NCBI RefSeq assembly: GCF_015561195.1
Contig: NZ_JADMSU010000002.1
Span: forward strand, 124,001 to 188,000
Source: Collinsella aerofaciens
GTDB taxonomy: Bacteria > Actinomycetota > Coriobacteriia > Coriobacteriales > Coriobacteriaceae
Length of the DNA stretch: 64,000 nt
Reading direction: 5' to 3'
Shown here: piece after piece, positions 55,047 through 62,754 of the stretch
Layout: each line of letters begins with the position of its first letter
How positions within the stretch are numbered: the stretch's first letter is position 1
Position numbers and translations under genes: made by a program
The notes under the pieces: model-generated
Database searches by the model: none
What the model was told of the DNA's origin: nothing
Seen by the model: only the letters and a program-made list of their open reading frames with translations

Positions 55047-56279
55047 TTAGAAGGTCCTTCCTTCCTGCATGAACTCGGGGATGTTGGCATGGATGATGCC
55101 GTCCCTTTGCTGGATGGGGTCGCTTCGCGTCAACAGGTACTTGGGGTAGTTGTCCTTGATCTGAGTGAAGGGCCGGTATTCGCGCTCCTCGGTGGACCGG
55201 TCGGCCATGATGGTCATGGCCACTTGGACGTATGCATAGCCCATCTGGGGGTTCCTGAGGATGAAGTCGCATTCCAGCTTCCCGATGCGCCCGACGCTGA
55301 CCTTACAACCCTGCGCGCGAGCGTAGCGATAGACGATGTTCTCCAGCACGGGCCCGTAGTTGATGCGGTTGTCGGTGTTGAGGGCGAAGTAGAAGCCTAG
55401 GTCCGCCAGGTAGTACTTTTGCTCACCCCGCAGCGATTTTCGCGACTTCAGGTCGAAGCGAGCGCACTTGCTGACGATCTTCGCATCTTCGATGATCTGG
55501 AGGTATCGCGCGAGTGTTTCGCGCTTGATCTTGACGCCCTGTTTGCTCTCGAGGTCCGATTGGATGTTCGCAAGCGATGTGGTGGCGCCGAAGTTGTTGA
55601 TGACGTAGTCGCGCACTTGGTTGAACACGGAGACGTTCTTGATCTTCACGCGCCTGCGAATGTCCTTTTCGAAAATCTCCTGGATTACCGCCGCGACGTA
55701 AGCGCGCTTGTCGGCGAGGTCGGGGTAATCCATTGCTTTCGGGAAGCCGCCCTCGAGGATGTAGGCGTCAAATTCCGCGACCGGATTCGGGTTCACGGGC
55801 AGTCCCAAGAAGCGCTTCATCTGGCAATACTCGCCAAAGTCCAACGTCTGCATCTCGAATTCGATGTAGCGCCCGGTTAGCTTCGTTGCCAGTTCGCCCG
55901 AAAGTAGGTAGGAGTTTGAGCCAGTGATGAAGATGGAGAATCCGCCTTCGGTGCGAAACCCGTTGAGCACGTCTTCGAAGCCCTCGACGTTTTGTACCTC
56001 GTCGATAAAGAGGTACTTCGTACCCGAGATGGCGAGCAGGGGCTCGACGAGGGCCTCGAGTTGTTCCGGGTTCTTGACTGACCGGTACCCGTATCGGTCG
56101 AGGTCGAAAAAGACGATGTGCTCGTCATCGATGCCTTCGGCCCTCAGCTCTTCGGCGATGCACTGCATGAGGCAGGATTTGCCGCAGCGGCGGACGCCCG
56201 TGATGACCTTGATCATCCCGTCGTCATAGTAGAAGCCGCGGATTTTCTTCAGATAGCTTTCGCGAGGAAACAGACGCAT
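55047..56279 (-). CDS. AAA+DUF4143 ATP-binding protein, copy 3
   Basis: A 410-residue protein, closest in wording to copy 1 (Walker A GVRRCGKSCLMQ, Walker B KYLFIDEVQNVEGF, sensor SIFITGSNSYLLSGELAT). The C-terminal DUF4143 region includes KYYLADLGFYFALN and the nuclease-like motif KLECDFILRN. ATG 56279 is favoured by GGAG five bases upstream; ATG 56297 is six codons earlier. Its ribosome-binding site lies inside a perfect hairpin. Function unknown. Confidence 0.9.
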   Translation of the reverse strand: MRLFPRESYLKKIRGFYYDDGMIKVITGVRRCGKSCLMQCIAEELRAEGIDDEHIVFFDLDRYGYRSVKNPEQLEALVEPLLAISGTKYLFIDEVQNVEGFEDVLNGFRTEGGFSIFITGSNSYLLSGELATKLTGRYIEFEMQTLDFGEYCQMKRFLGLPVNPNPVAEFDAYILEGGFPKAMDYPDLADKRAYVAAVIQEIFEKDIRRRVKIKNVSVFNQVRDYVINNFGATTSLANIQSDLESKQGVKIKRETLARYLQIIEDAKIVSKCARFDLKSRKSLRGEQKYYLADLGFYFALNTDNRINYGPVLENIVYRYARAQGCKVSVGRIGKLECDFILRNPQMGYAYVQVAMTIMADRSTEEREYRPFTQIKDNYPKYLLTRSDPIQQRDGIIHANIPEFMQEGRTF

Positions 56280-56280
56280 A

Positions 56281-56306
56281 CTGGCTCCAATCTTCATTGG
56301 AGCCAG
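56281..56306 (-). promoter_or_regulatory. Hairpin enclosing the ribosome-binding site of the AAA gene
   Basis: CTGGCTCCAAT-CTTC-ATTGGAGCCAG has 11-bp perfect arms. On the minus strand the second arm holds GGAG, and the start ATG follows directly. In the mRNA this would hide the Shine-Dalgarno sequence; as DNA it could be an operator. Confidence 0.6.
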
Positions 56307-56668
56307 TATATCAAATTAGAGGCTTATTGGGGTATTTGTTATCGACTAAACGATTTATACCCCTATAACTAAGGAATTCTCTACTCCCACTCAGCGACTA
56401 ATCCAGTCCGAGTGTTGTCGATGCGTGTCGCGTTGTACCGCCCAAGGGCTGATTCGTGCGCAATTTGGGCGAATCGGGCCCTTGATTCGCGATTTTGGGA
56501 ATGACTCAATTGATTCGCAAAACCGCAGGTCGCTCCTTCAATCATTCCCTGGTTTCCGCCGGGGGTCGTAGCGGGTGGCGTGAAAAGGGGTGATTCAAAG
56601 GGTCGGAGAGATGCCTGTAGCGCAACCGTCTGGTATTGGCGCGGTGAGGGACTTCTCACCCCCCCCCA
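56307..56668. other. Non-coding stretch with repeat-like pieces
   Basis: No gene is supported. It contains GATTCGCAAAACCGCAGG, resembling the AAAACCGCAGGA units in the fold-back repeats, and CTACTCCCACTC at 56381, whose complement would encode WE-stop as at the end of guaA-like genes. A 92-residue open frame here looks accidental. Confidence 0.4.
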
Positions 56669-56911
56669 TCAGTCCAAATCGTCAAGCCCCGAAAGCCTTG
56701 CGAGCTCGATGGCCGAATCGACCGCCTCTTCGAAATCGACGCCTTCCGCATAGGGTGATGCCGAGACGTAAGAGGACCAGATTCCCCGCATCATGTCGGG
56801 TCTTCTGACCTCGCCGCCGCCGGCCTCGTAGTCGCCCATCTTGCCGAGTGAACCGTGCCTGGAGGCGGTGGCGACAACGGCTTCGTGCAGGAAATCCCGC
56901 CAGCCACATTA
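56669..56911 (-). pseudogene. C-terminal fragment of an unknown protein
   Basis: A minus-strand frame reads WRDFLHEAVVATASRHGSLG and continues through PDMMRGIWSSYVSASPYAEG to the end IELARLSGLDDLD with a proper stop. It looks like real protein sequence, but a stop lies just upstream and no start or ribosome-binding site is present. No family was recognised. Confidence 0.4.
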
Positions 56912-57172
56912 ACCCGTCGCCCGCGAAAGACGTCGAGCTAGAGAAAAGGACCTATTTCCCGTCATGGATTGGGTTTACCTGCATGACTAGAGCCCTGGTG
57001 TAATTGGCTGGATCACCGTTCCGGGAACCAGTATCGATCTACCTGTCCGTTAAGCTCCTTTTTCAGCTCCAGCCTAGTATCTGAATCGTGCCGCTATAGG
57101 CGAAAGGCGAAGAGATGCGTCTTTGCCGAGAAACTGAAGTTAGTCTTCCCTTACTGCGCGATTTATGCGCTA
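56912..57172. other. Intergenic region before the methyltransferase island
   Basis: No gene or clear repeat recognised. The base composition shifts towards less GC-rich DNA here, close to the start of the methyltransferase genes. Confidence 0.4.
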
Positions 57173-57192
57173 CAGTTAGATAGCTCTAACTG
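57173..57192 (+). promoter_or_regulatory. Perfect inverted repeat before the methyltransferase operon
   Basis: CAGTTAGA-TAGC-TCTAACTG lies 16 bp before the first start codon. TTAGATAGC-type palindromes are often bound by MarR-family repressors, but no such gene lies nearby. Confidence 0.5.
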
Positions 57193-57208
57193 ATTGGGGG
57201 CGATAGTC

Positions 57209-57838
57209 ATGCACGAACGCAAGGGCTTCTGGGACAAGAATCCCAGTCGGTACGACCGTTTCATGCGAAACGACCGGGCGGCGTATGAGAAGATGTATGG
57301 GCTGATCCGGCCGGTGGTGAAAGCAAAGACCGTACTGGAGGTTGCCACCGGCACGGGGCTTATCGCAAAGAGCATCGTGAATGCGGCGGCACACATCGAG
57401 GCTACAGACGCTTCTGCACAGATGATCCTTGAAGCAAAGCGGGACAATCAATCCGCAAAGCTGCACTTTTCCGTACAAGATATGTTCCGCCTGCCCTATG
57501 CACAGAAGTCCTTCGAAGTGGTGATCGCGTCCAACGCGCTTCACATAGTGCCGCATCCGGAAAAGGCCCTGCAAGAAATCAGGCGAGTGCTGAAGGACGA
57601 CGGCGTGCTCATCGCGCCAACCTTCACCCACGCGGGGAACTCGGTTTCCGGCAAGACAAAAGCCTTTTTCATGAATATGGCGGGATTCCCCCTCCACAGC
57701 AGGTGGACAAGCGAGGAATACCTACGTTTCCTGCGTCAAAACGGCTGGGCGGTGCAGAAAAGCGCGGTGCTGAAGGCCTCGTTCCCGTTGACCTATGCGG
57801 AATGCACAAAATCGGAGGGGCCAGATGTCGTTCTTTGA
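57209..57838 (+). CDS. Class I SAM-dependent methyltransferase 1
   Basis: A 209-residue methyltransferase of UbiE/Methyltransf_11 type. The SAM motif VLEVATGTGLIAKSI is at about 50-64, motif with ATDASAQMI follows, and VVIASNALHIVPHPEKALQEI is the family's post-motif region. ATG 57209 follows GGGGG at eight bases. It is the first of three methyltransferase genes in a row and overlaps the next start. Its base composition and style look clostridial rather than like the surrounding genome. Confidence 0.9.
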   Translation: MHERKGFWDKNPSRYDRFMRNDRAAYEKMYGLIRPVVKAKTVLEVATGTGLIAKSIVNAAAHIEATDASAQMILEAKRDNQSAKLHFSVQDMFRLPYAQKSFEVVIASNALHIVPHPEKALQEIRRVLKDDGVLIAPTFTHAGNSVSGKTKAFFMNMAGFPLHSRWTSEEYLRFLRQNGWAVQKSAVLKASFPLTYAECTKSEGPDVVL

Positions 57839-58430
57839 AAACACCCGCAAGCCCGTGGGCCTCGGCGGAAAACTTATGGTTGCCATGATGAATTTGGGCC
57901 ACAGCCCTGTGGCGCGGTGGGGACTTCGATTTCTACGACTTACGCCAAACGCAAAGGTGCTGGATTGCGGCTGCGGCGGCGGGGCAAACATAAAACGGCT
58001 GCTGAAAAAATGCCCGCATGGCGTCGTCAAGGGCGTCGACTATTCGCCCGTCAGCGTGGAGAAGGCTAGAAAGCTCAACCGAACTGCAATTCAGGAGGGG
58101 CGTTGCGCCGTTCTGCAACGCAGTGTGGCGGATATGGCGTTTGAGGATAGCTACTTCGATGCCGCCACGGCCTTTGAAACCGTCTATTTTTGGCCTGATT
58201 TGTCCCGATGCTTCCGTGAGGTCTGGCGGACGCTGAAGCCAGGCGGGACAATTCTCATCTGCAACGAGAGCAATGGCGATACGGACAAGGACGAGAGGTG
58301 GACGCAGATCATCGGCGGCATGACCATCTACAAGGACATTGAATTAAAGGCATGTCTGGAGCAGGCGGGTTTTCACGAGGTGCAGATACACAAAAAGAAA
58401 AAGTGGCTCTGCGTCACGGCGCGGAAGTAG
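57825..58430 (+). CDS. Class I SAM-dependent methyltransferase 2
   Basis: A 201-residue methyltransferase with SAM motif VLDCGCGGGANIKRLL near residues 45-60, then KGVDYSPVSVEKARKL and ATAFETVYFWPDLSRCFREV. ATG 57825 overlaps the previous gene by 14 bp and follows GGAGGGG. It is similar in plan to, but not a copy of, methyltransferase 1. The substrate is unknown. Confidence 0.9.
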   Translation: MSFFENTRKPVGLGGKLMVAMMNLGHSPVARWGLRFLRLTPNAKVLDCGCGGGANIKRLLKKCPHGVVKGVDYSPVSVEKARKLNRTAIQEGRCAVLQRSVADMAFEDSYFDAATAFETVYFWPDLSRCFREVWRTLKPGGTILICNESNGDTDKDERWTQIIGGMTIYKDIELKACLEQAGFHEVQIHKKKKWLCVTARK

Positions 58431-58545
58431 GGGCATCAAGCACGGGTATTTTTGCATCCATCCTGCACATGGCGATAGGCATGACGGTCATAGCGACTAT
58501 GCTGGCGGCAATTATGACAGTTTTTATTCACTGAGGAAGAAACCT

Positions 58546-59376
58546 ATGAAATGTAGAATTGAGAAAAACACCGTGCAGGAGACGCTGGTCCTCCCGCTGT
58601 ATTCCCGGAAGCTGTGTACGGAGCTGTACCCGAACCTTTACAGGGATGAAACAGCGGTTCGTCTGCTCGACCAGATCGACTACGACTTTTCAGAGGCAGA
58701 GAAAAACTCCCGCAGCCTGATGCAGCGCTTTGGTGCGCTGGAGGTGGCCACACGGCAGAGTGATCTTGCTTTCGAGGTGCGGGATTACCTGAAAGGCCAC
58801 CCCAATGCGACGGTGGTCAATCTGGGCTGCGGTCTGGACAACACCGGCAGAACCTGCGACAACGGTAGATGCAAGATCTACAATCTGGACTTCCCGGATG
58901 TGATTGCCTTGCGGCAGCAGCTACTGCCCGCCGGGGATCGAGAACAAAATATCCCCTGCGACCTGAAAGACACCGCATGGTTTAGCAAAATCGATGCCTC
59001 CCGCGGGGCGGTGTTCTTTGCCTCCGGGGTGTTCTATTACTTTCTGACCCAGCAGGTCCGGGAACTGGTGCGGGGGATGGCGGACGCTTTCCCCGGCGGT
59101 GTGCTGGTCTTTGATGCTGCCAATCGGACGGCGGTAAAGATGATCGCAAAAACATGGCTTAAGACTGCAAAAATCAAGGATGTGGGGGCATATTTTGCGG
59201 TTTCGGATGCCGCCAAGGAAATCGGCGCGTGGGACAGCCGTCTGCAGGTCACAAGTCGCGGCTATATGCTGGGTTACAACGATTTGAGAGACCCTTCTAT
59301 CAGCGGCTTTTTCCGGTTTCTCGCAAGGGTCGGTGACAACGGGATGAAAATGCAAATCGTGAAAATAAGATTTTAA
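58546..59376 (+). CDS. Leucine carboxyl methyltransferase-like SAM methyltransferase 3
   Basis: A 276-residue protein of the LCM (PF04072-like) group, which in bacteria acts on small metabolites or polyketide-like substrates. The SAM motif is VVNLGCGLDNTGRTCD at about 88-103, with IYNLDFPDVIALRQQL next and FFASGVFYYFLTQQVREL later. ATG 58546 stands behind GAGGAAG. It lies 115 bp after methyltransferase 2 and likely shares its transcript. No biosynthetic partner genes are in the window. Confidence 0.88.
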   Translation: MKCRIEKNTVQETLVLPLYSRKLCTELYPNLYRDETAVRLLDQIDYDFSEAEKNSRSLMQRFGALEVATRQSDLAFEVRDYLKGHPNATVVNLGCGLDNTGRTCDNGRCKIYNLDFPDVIALRQQLLPAGDREQNIPCDLKDTAWFSKIDASRGAVFFASGVFYYFLTQQVRELVRGMADAFPGGVLVFDAANRTAVKMIAKTWLKTAKIKDVGAYFAVSDAAKEIGAWDSRLQVTSRGYMLGYNDLRDPSISGFFRFLARVGDNGMKMQIVKIRF

Positions 59377-59385
59377 GAGGCAAAA

Positions 59386-59502
59386 ATGAAGCGCATTCAC
59401 TTTGGCGTTGAAGAAGACGGCTTTTACGGCGCATATTGGGCGTGCAAGGACACACATACAGCAGCGGGCACGGATTCGATTAAAACCGCGCCCGCTATCT
59501 GA
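59386..59502 (+). pseudogene. Possible truncated N-terminus of a lost gene
   Basis: A 38-residue frame, MKRIHFGVEEDGFYGAYWAC followed by KDTHTAAGTD and a stop, starts nine bases after methyltransferase 3 with AGAGG as ribosome-binding site. It reads like the first residues of a longer enzyme whose remainder was lost. A hairpin (AGCGGGC/GCCCGCT, 59463-59496) covers its end. Confidence 0.35.
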
Positions 59503-59669
59503 TACTATATTATTTTATCGAACGTCTGTTCTATTCCCACTCGATAACGAGCACCGCGGCTAGAAAGGCAGCTCACTTTTTTACAATGCAAGCTAACAGG
59601 CGTTTCTTCGACGGAATTTGGTCCTCATTTGGTCCTCACGCATAAAACGAAAAGGTTGATTCGAGATCT
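59503..59669. other. Probable element boundary region
   Basis: CTATTCCCACTCGAT at about 59532 reads on the minus strand as IEWE-stop, the typical end of guaA, a common attachment site. A duplicated TTGGTCCTCA near 59620 resembles the ends of tyrosine-integrase genes. These hint at an old attachment junction; neither is proven. Confidence 0.35.
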
Positions 59670-60170
59670 TTAATCAGCTGGATCATCCTTCGTCAGACAT
59701 TTGACCCAGCGATAATTTTCATCATCAAGGCGCGAAACCAACTCATGGCGATCTCTGTAGCGCAATGCTATAGGTTTAGGAAATAGATCGTCTTTTACAG
59801 AAGCAATCAGCTCGCGAGGCGCATTGTTATCTACCAGCGAGATCATTGCAAGAACGTACCCGCTATAGAGACCATCTACATAGCCTGTTTGATGCAAATT
59901 TTCAATAAGTAAATCATTCGGCAAGCCGCCATACCCACTTGGCACTAGGCCTTCTTCTACGAGTTGAGAAGACCAGAGGGACATAATCTCGTCCTCGTCT
60001 TTCTTGCTCAGTTTTCCTAGGAGATCATCAAAATCGATACCCTGAACTTTATCGTTAAGGTATGCAAACAGGATTCGAATGAAACTCTTAGCCGTCGAAG
60101 ACAGCTCGCGATTGATTTCTTCCTTTAGCTCATTGGCGACTCCATCGCCCAATTTCGTTTCTTTATTCAT
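59670..60170 (-). CDS. Unknown protein behind the element's HTH regulator
   Basis: A 166-residue, charged, probably soluble protein (KLGDGVANELKEEINRELSS, FDDLLGKLSKKDEDEIMSLW) without a family I recognise. ATG 60170 follows GGGAGAGG. It lies 66 bp behind the duplicated HTH gene and is probably co-transcribed, so it may belong to the element's control module. It is less GC-rich than the core genes. Confidence 0.7.
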   Translation of the reverse strand: MNKETKLGDGVANELKEEINRELSSTAKSFIRILFAYLNDKVQGIDFDDLLGKLSKKDEDEIMSLWSSQLVEEGLVPSGYGGLPNDLLIENLHQTGYVDGLYSGYVLAMISLVDNNAPRELIASVKDDLFPKPIALRYRDRHELVSRLDDENYRWVKCLTKDDPAD

Positions 60171-60236
60171 ATCCTCTCCCTTCCCAACAGTTTGCTCCAA
60201 AGCAATATGTTCCGACCCGCCAATGGCAGAAACTTG

Positions 60237-61373
60237 CTAAGCAAGCGCATATCCCCTCTTGAAACGTTCGTCGAAGGGACAGAAATCGCTATAAACATGA
60301 CCGTCAATAAGCAGCGAACCATTCGGTTGGCGTATCGTATGCTGCCGAAACTTATCGACATAGTCATCAGACTTATCATGTTCGAAATAGCTGAACCGAT
60401 CGAGCCACTCGTCGTATTCATCGGCCCGCTTCACACGAGTCTCGTACTTCTTTGCCCATTCAAAAAGAAAAGAGTCGGAAACAGGTCCCCTCGCGAGGAG
60501 CACTGGGCCGTCTTCCAGCTGAACCGGAATCAACCCATATGAGGCCGAAAGCTGAAATAATGCGTGGGCCGCTTGGACAGGACTACCGAAATCGGTAAAT
60601 ACAAGCGCCCCTCTCTTCACGCCAAGAGCAGCAGACAGTTTTTGGAGTGCAGCGAATTTTGGCACCCTAGCCCCTTGTTCATACGAACGTAGCGTTGCAA
60701 GGGAAAGATCGGTCTCTCGGGCCAAATCCGGCTGAGTCTTCGCAGGAGTGCACCGCGCCCTTAGCTCGGGCAGTTTCTTCGACTGCATTCTATTCTGCCA
60801 GGGTGTAATCAGTATCCAGGACTCTCGCGGATCGTACTCGTAGCGCAAGGGAAACTGGGACGGGTCAAAGTCAGCCGCGAAGTTGTCCTTCCATCTTTCA
60901 TAATCATCCCGGTCGGAGTCGCTCTCAACCTGAGCATGCTGAGCAGCCCATTTCTTCAGGAACGCCTTCATGAAAGATGAAGTCGGCTTGAGCGCAGAAT
61001 AGCGCTCATTTGCAACGGGCTCGAACCCGTATGTCGCAGCAAATTGAAAGAAAGCCTGAGCAATTAGGTCCGTATCACTGAAATCGTAGTAGCGAAGCGC
61101 CTCGGCTCGTATGCCAAAGGCGTTCGCAAGCCCCTCAAGATGCTCCTCTTTCGGGGCCGACTTCATCAGCTCGTAATTCCTTAAGGCCGATTCCGGGATT
61201 CCCGCCGCCTGCGCAGCCACCTTTCGGGTCCATTTACGCGCCGAGCGGAGGCAAAACAGCTTCTGAGATAGTTGCTGCCTCCCCCAGCGCTTGCTCGTTT
61301 GTTCCCACTCCCTGTCGGCCGCAAACGACGACAGGGCCTCCGAGATTGTACCGACGTAGTCGACGGCAGTCAT
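60237..61373 (-). CDS. HTH regulator with an internal duplication
   Basis: A 378-residue protein built of two similar halves. Each has an XRE-like helix-turn-helix (AAQAAGIPESALRNYELMKSAP near 52-73 and PDLARETDLSLATLRSYEQG near 215-234). Each is followed by a matched stretch (AQAFFQFAATYGFEPV and AHALFQLSASYGLIPV) and a helical tail with an aromatic core (FLKKWAAQ and LFEWAKKYETR). Placed next to an excisionase and integrase and transcribed away from them, it is the likely repressor of an integrative element. The start at 61373 gives MTAVDYVGTISEAL. No close named family. Confidence 0.75.
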   Translation of the reverse strand: MTAVDYVGTISEALSSFAADREWEQTSKRWGRQQLSQKLFCLRSARKWTRKVAAQAAGIPESALRNYELMKSAPKEEHLEGLANAFGIRAEALRYYDFSDTDLIAQAFFQFAATYGFEPVANERYSALKPTSSFMKAFLKKWAAQHAQVESDSDRDDYERWKDNFAADFDPSQFPLRYEYDPRESWILITPWQNRMQSKKLPELRARCTPAKTQPDLARETDLSLATLRSYEQGARVPKFAALQKLSAALGVKRGALVFTDFGSPVQAAHALFQLSASYGLIPVQLEDGPVLLARGPVSDSFLFEWAKKYETRVKRADEYDEWLDRFSYFEHDKSDDYVDKFRQHTIRQPNGSLLIDGHVYSDFCPFDERFKRGYALA

Positions 61374-61553
61374 TCAGATACACCTCCAAAGAATAGCTGC
61401 CCTTAAGTCTACACGCGAAATCTAGTGCGTACAAAAAATGTAGGAGATGTGGCCAGATTGGAAATATTCCAGTTTTCGTCGTAGCTAATACCTTTCTTGT
61501 ACATAATCGAGACAAGGGGCAACAGGTGTCCCATCCTAGAAAGGAGACTACAT

Positions 61554-61763
61554 ATGACACGTCAGCTTATCGGCGCGGAGGAGGTTGCCGAGATCACGGG
61601 CATGAGCAAGTCCTATTCGTTCAAGCTAATCAAGACCTTGAATACAGAGCTTGCAGCTCAGGGAATCATGACCATCCCCGGGAAGGTCCAGCGCTCGTAT
61701 TTCGAGGCACGTCTTCTCTCCGCCCCTTCTAAGCAGAAGGCGGCGATGACTAATGTCAGTTAG
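61554..61763 (+). CDS. Excisionase-like small HTH protein
   Basis: A 69-residue protein with a MerR/Xis-like helix-turn-helix (GAEEVAEITGMSKSYSFKLI) and a basic wing (IPGKVQRSYFEARL). ATG 61554 follows AAAGGAG; the open frame extends 19 codons further. It overlaps the integrase start by 11 bp, the usual xis-int order in actinobacterial elements. Confidence 0.82.
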   Translation: MTRQLIGAEEVAEITGMSKSYSFKLIKTLNTELAAQGIMTIPGKVQRSYFEARLLSAPSKQKAAMTNVS

Positions 61764-62721
61764 CCGCGACAAGAAGCGCGGGACTTGGACGGTTGAGTCT
61801 TGGTACCGCAACTCCATGGGCGAGCGCCACAAGAAGACGAAGCGCGGGTTCGTCTCCAAGAAGGAGGCTGTGGCTTGGGAGCGCGACTTCCTCGCCTCCT
61901 GCAACGAACGTGTCGAGGTCACCGTCGAGGCCTTCGTCAAAACCATGTACGCACGTGACATCTACCCTCGACTGCGAGTCGGCACCAGGCTCACCAAGGA
62001 TGTCATTATCGACAAGTACATCCTGCCCATTTTTGGCCCCATGCGCCTTTGTGACGTCAAGGCTGCGGACGTGGTGCGTTGGGAGAATTGGCTCCTTGAG
62101 CAGAACCTGTCGCAGAGCTATCTCCACACCATCTGCAACCAGTTCTCAGCCATCTTCAACCACGCCGTCCGCTTCTACCGCCTGCCCCAGAATCCCATGT
62201 TGGCGGCGGGAAAGGTCGGCTCCAAGCGCCCCGAGAAGGAGATGCTCTACTGGACCCCTGCCGAGTTCAAGCGCTTCTCCCAGGCCATCGAGGACAAGCC
62301 GCTCATCTACCTTGCATTCCTCACGCTCTACCTCTCGGGCTGCCGCGAGGGCGAGCTCCTCGCCCTCCGTCCGGAAGACATCGACTTCAATCTCAACGTT
62401 ATCCGTATCCGTCATTCCTACGCCCGCATCAAGGGCGAGGACGTTATCGGTCCGCCCAAGACGCGCGCCTCGAAGCGGGACATCGTCATGCCGAGCCTCC
62501 TTCGTGAGGAGCTGCATGATTATCTTACAACACATCCTGAAATCGCTCCCGTTGACCGGCTCTTCCCCGTTACGAAGCATGCCCTGTCCCACGAGATGAA
62601 ACGGGGCTGCGAAATCTCGGGCGTCAAGCGCATCCGCATCCACGACATCCGCCACCCGTATGTCAAGCCCACGACAAAAAAATTTATAACTTTTTTTGAA
62701 GTTTTTCGGGCAGCCTCATAG
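61753..62721 (+). pseudogene. Tyrosine integrase truncated by an inserted element
   Basis: The first 300 residues are a normal phage-type integrase: an arm-binding N-terminus (KRGTWTVESWYRNSMGER), a core-binding SAM-like domain (FVKTMYARDIYPRLRVGT), and the catalytic domain with Arg in LYLSGCREGELLALRP and IHDIRH. After IHDIRH, near 62657, the sequence changes abruptly to AT-rich DNA encoding VKPTTKKFITFFEVFRAAS and a stop. The expected C-terminus with the catalytic Tyr is missing. The integrase is therefore inactive unless the insert is removed. Confidence 0.85.
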
Positions 62722-62754
62722 CTGCCCATAGCTGTTTCAAATGGGTGTTCACGG
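62657..62754. other. Insertion junction of the serine-recombinase element
   Basis: From about 62657 the DNA turns AT-rich (ACAAAAAAATTTATAAC, then a run of T). A hairpin GGGCAGC-CTCATA-GCTGCCC lies at 62699-62718, followed by the end of the serine recombinase gene on the minus strand. This is the likely end of an integrated element. Confidence 0.6.

Noticed and set aside
56381-56659. 92-codon minus-strand frame before the methyltransferase island
   Set aside because: It is low in complexity and contains repeat-like sequence (AAAACCGCAGG region), without family resemblance.
58352-58534. 60-codon frame overlapping the end of methyltransferase 2
   Set aside because: Its end could encode a hydrophobic peptide, but it mostly overlaps the methyltransferase and lacks its own ribosome-binding site; support is too thin.
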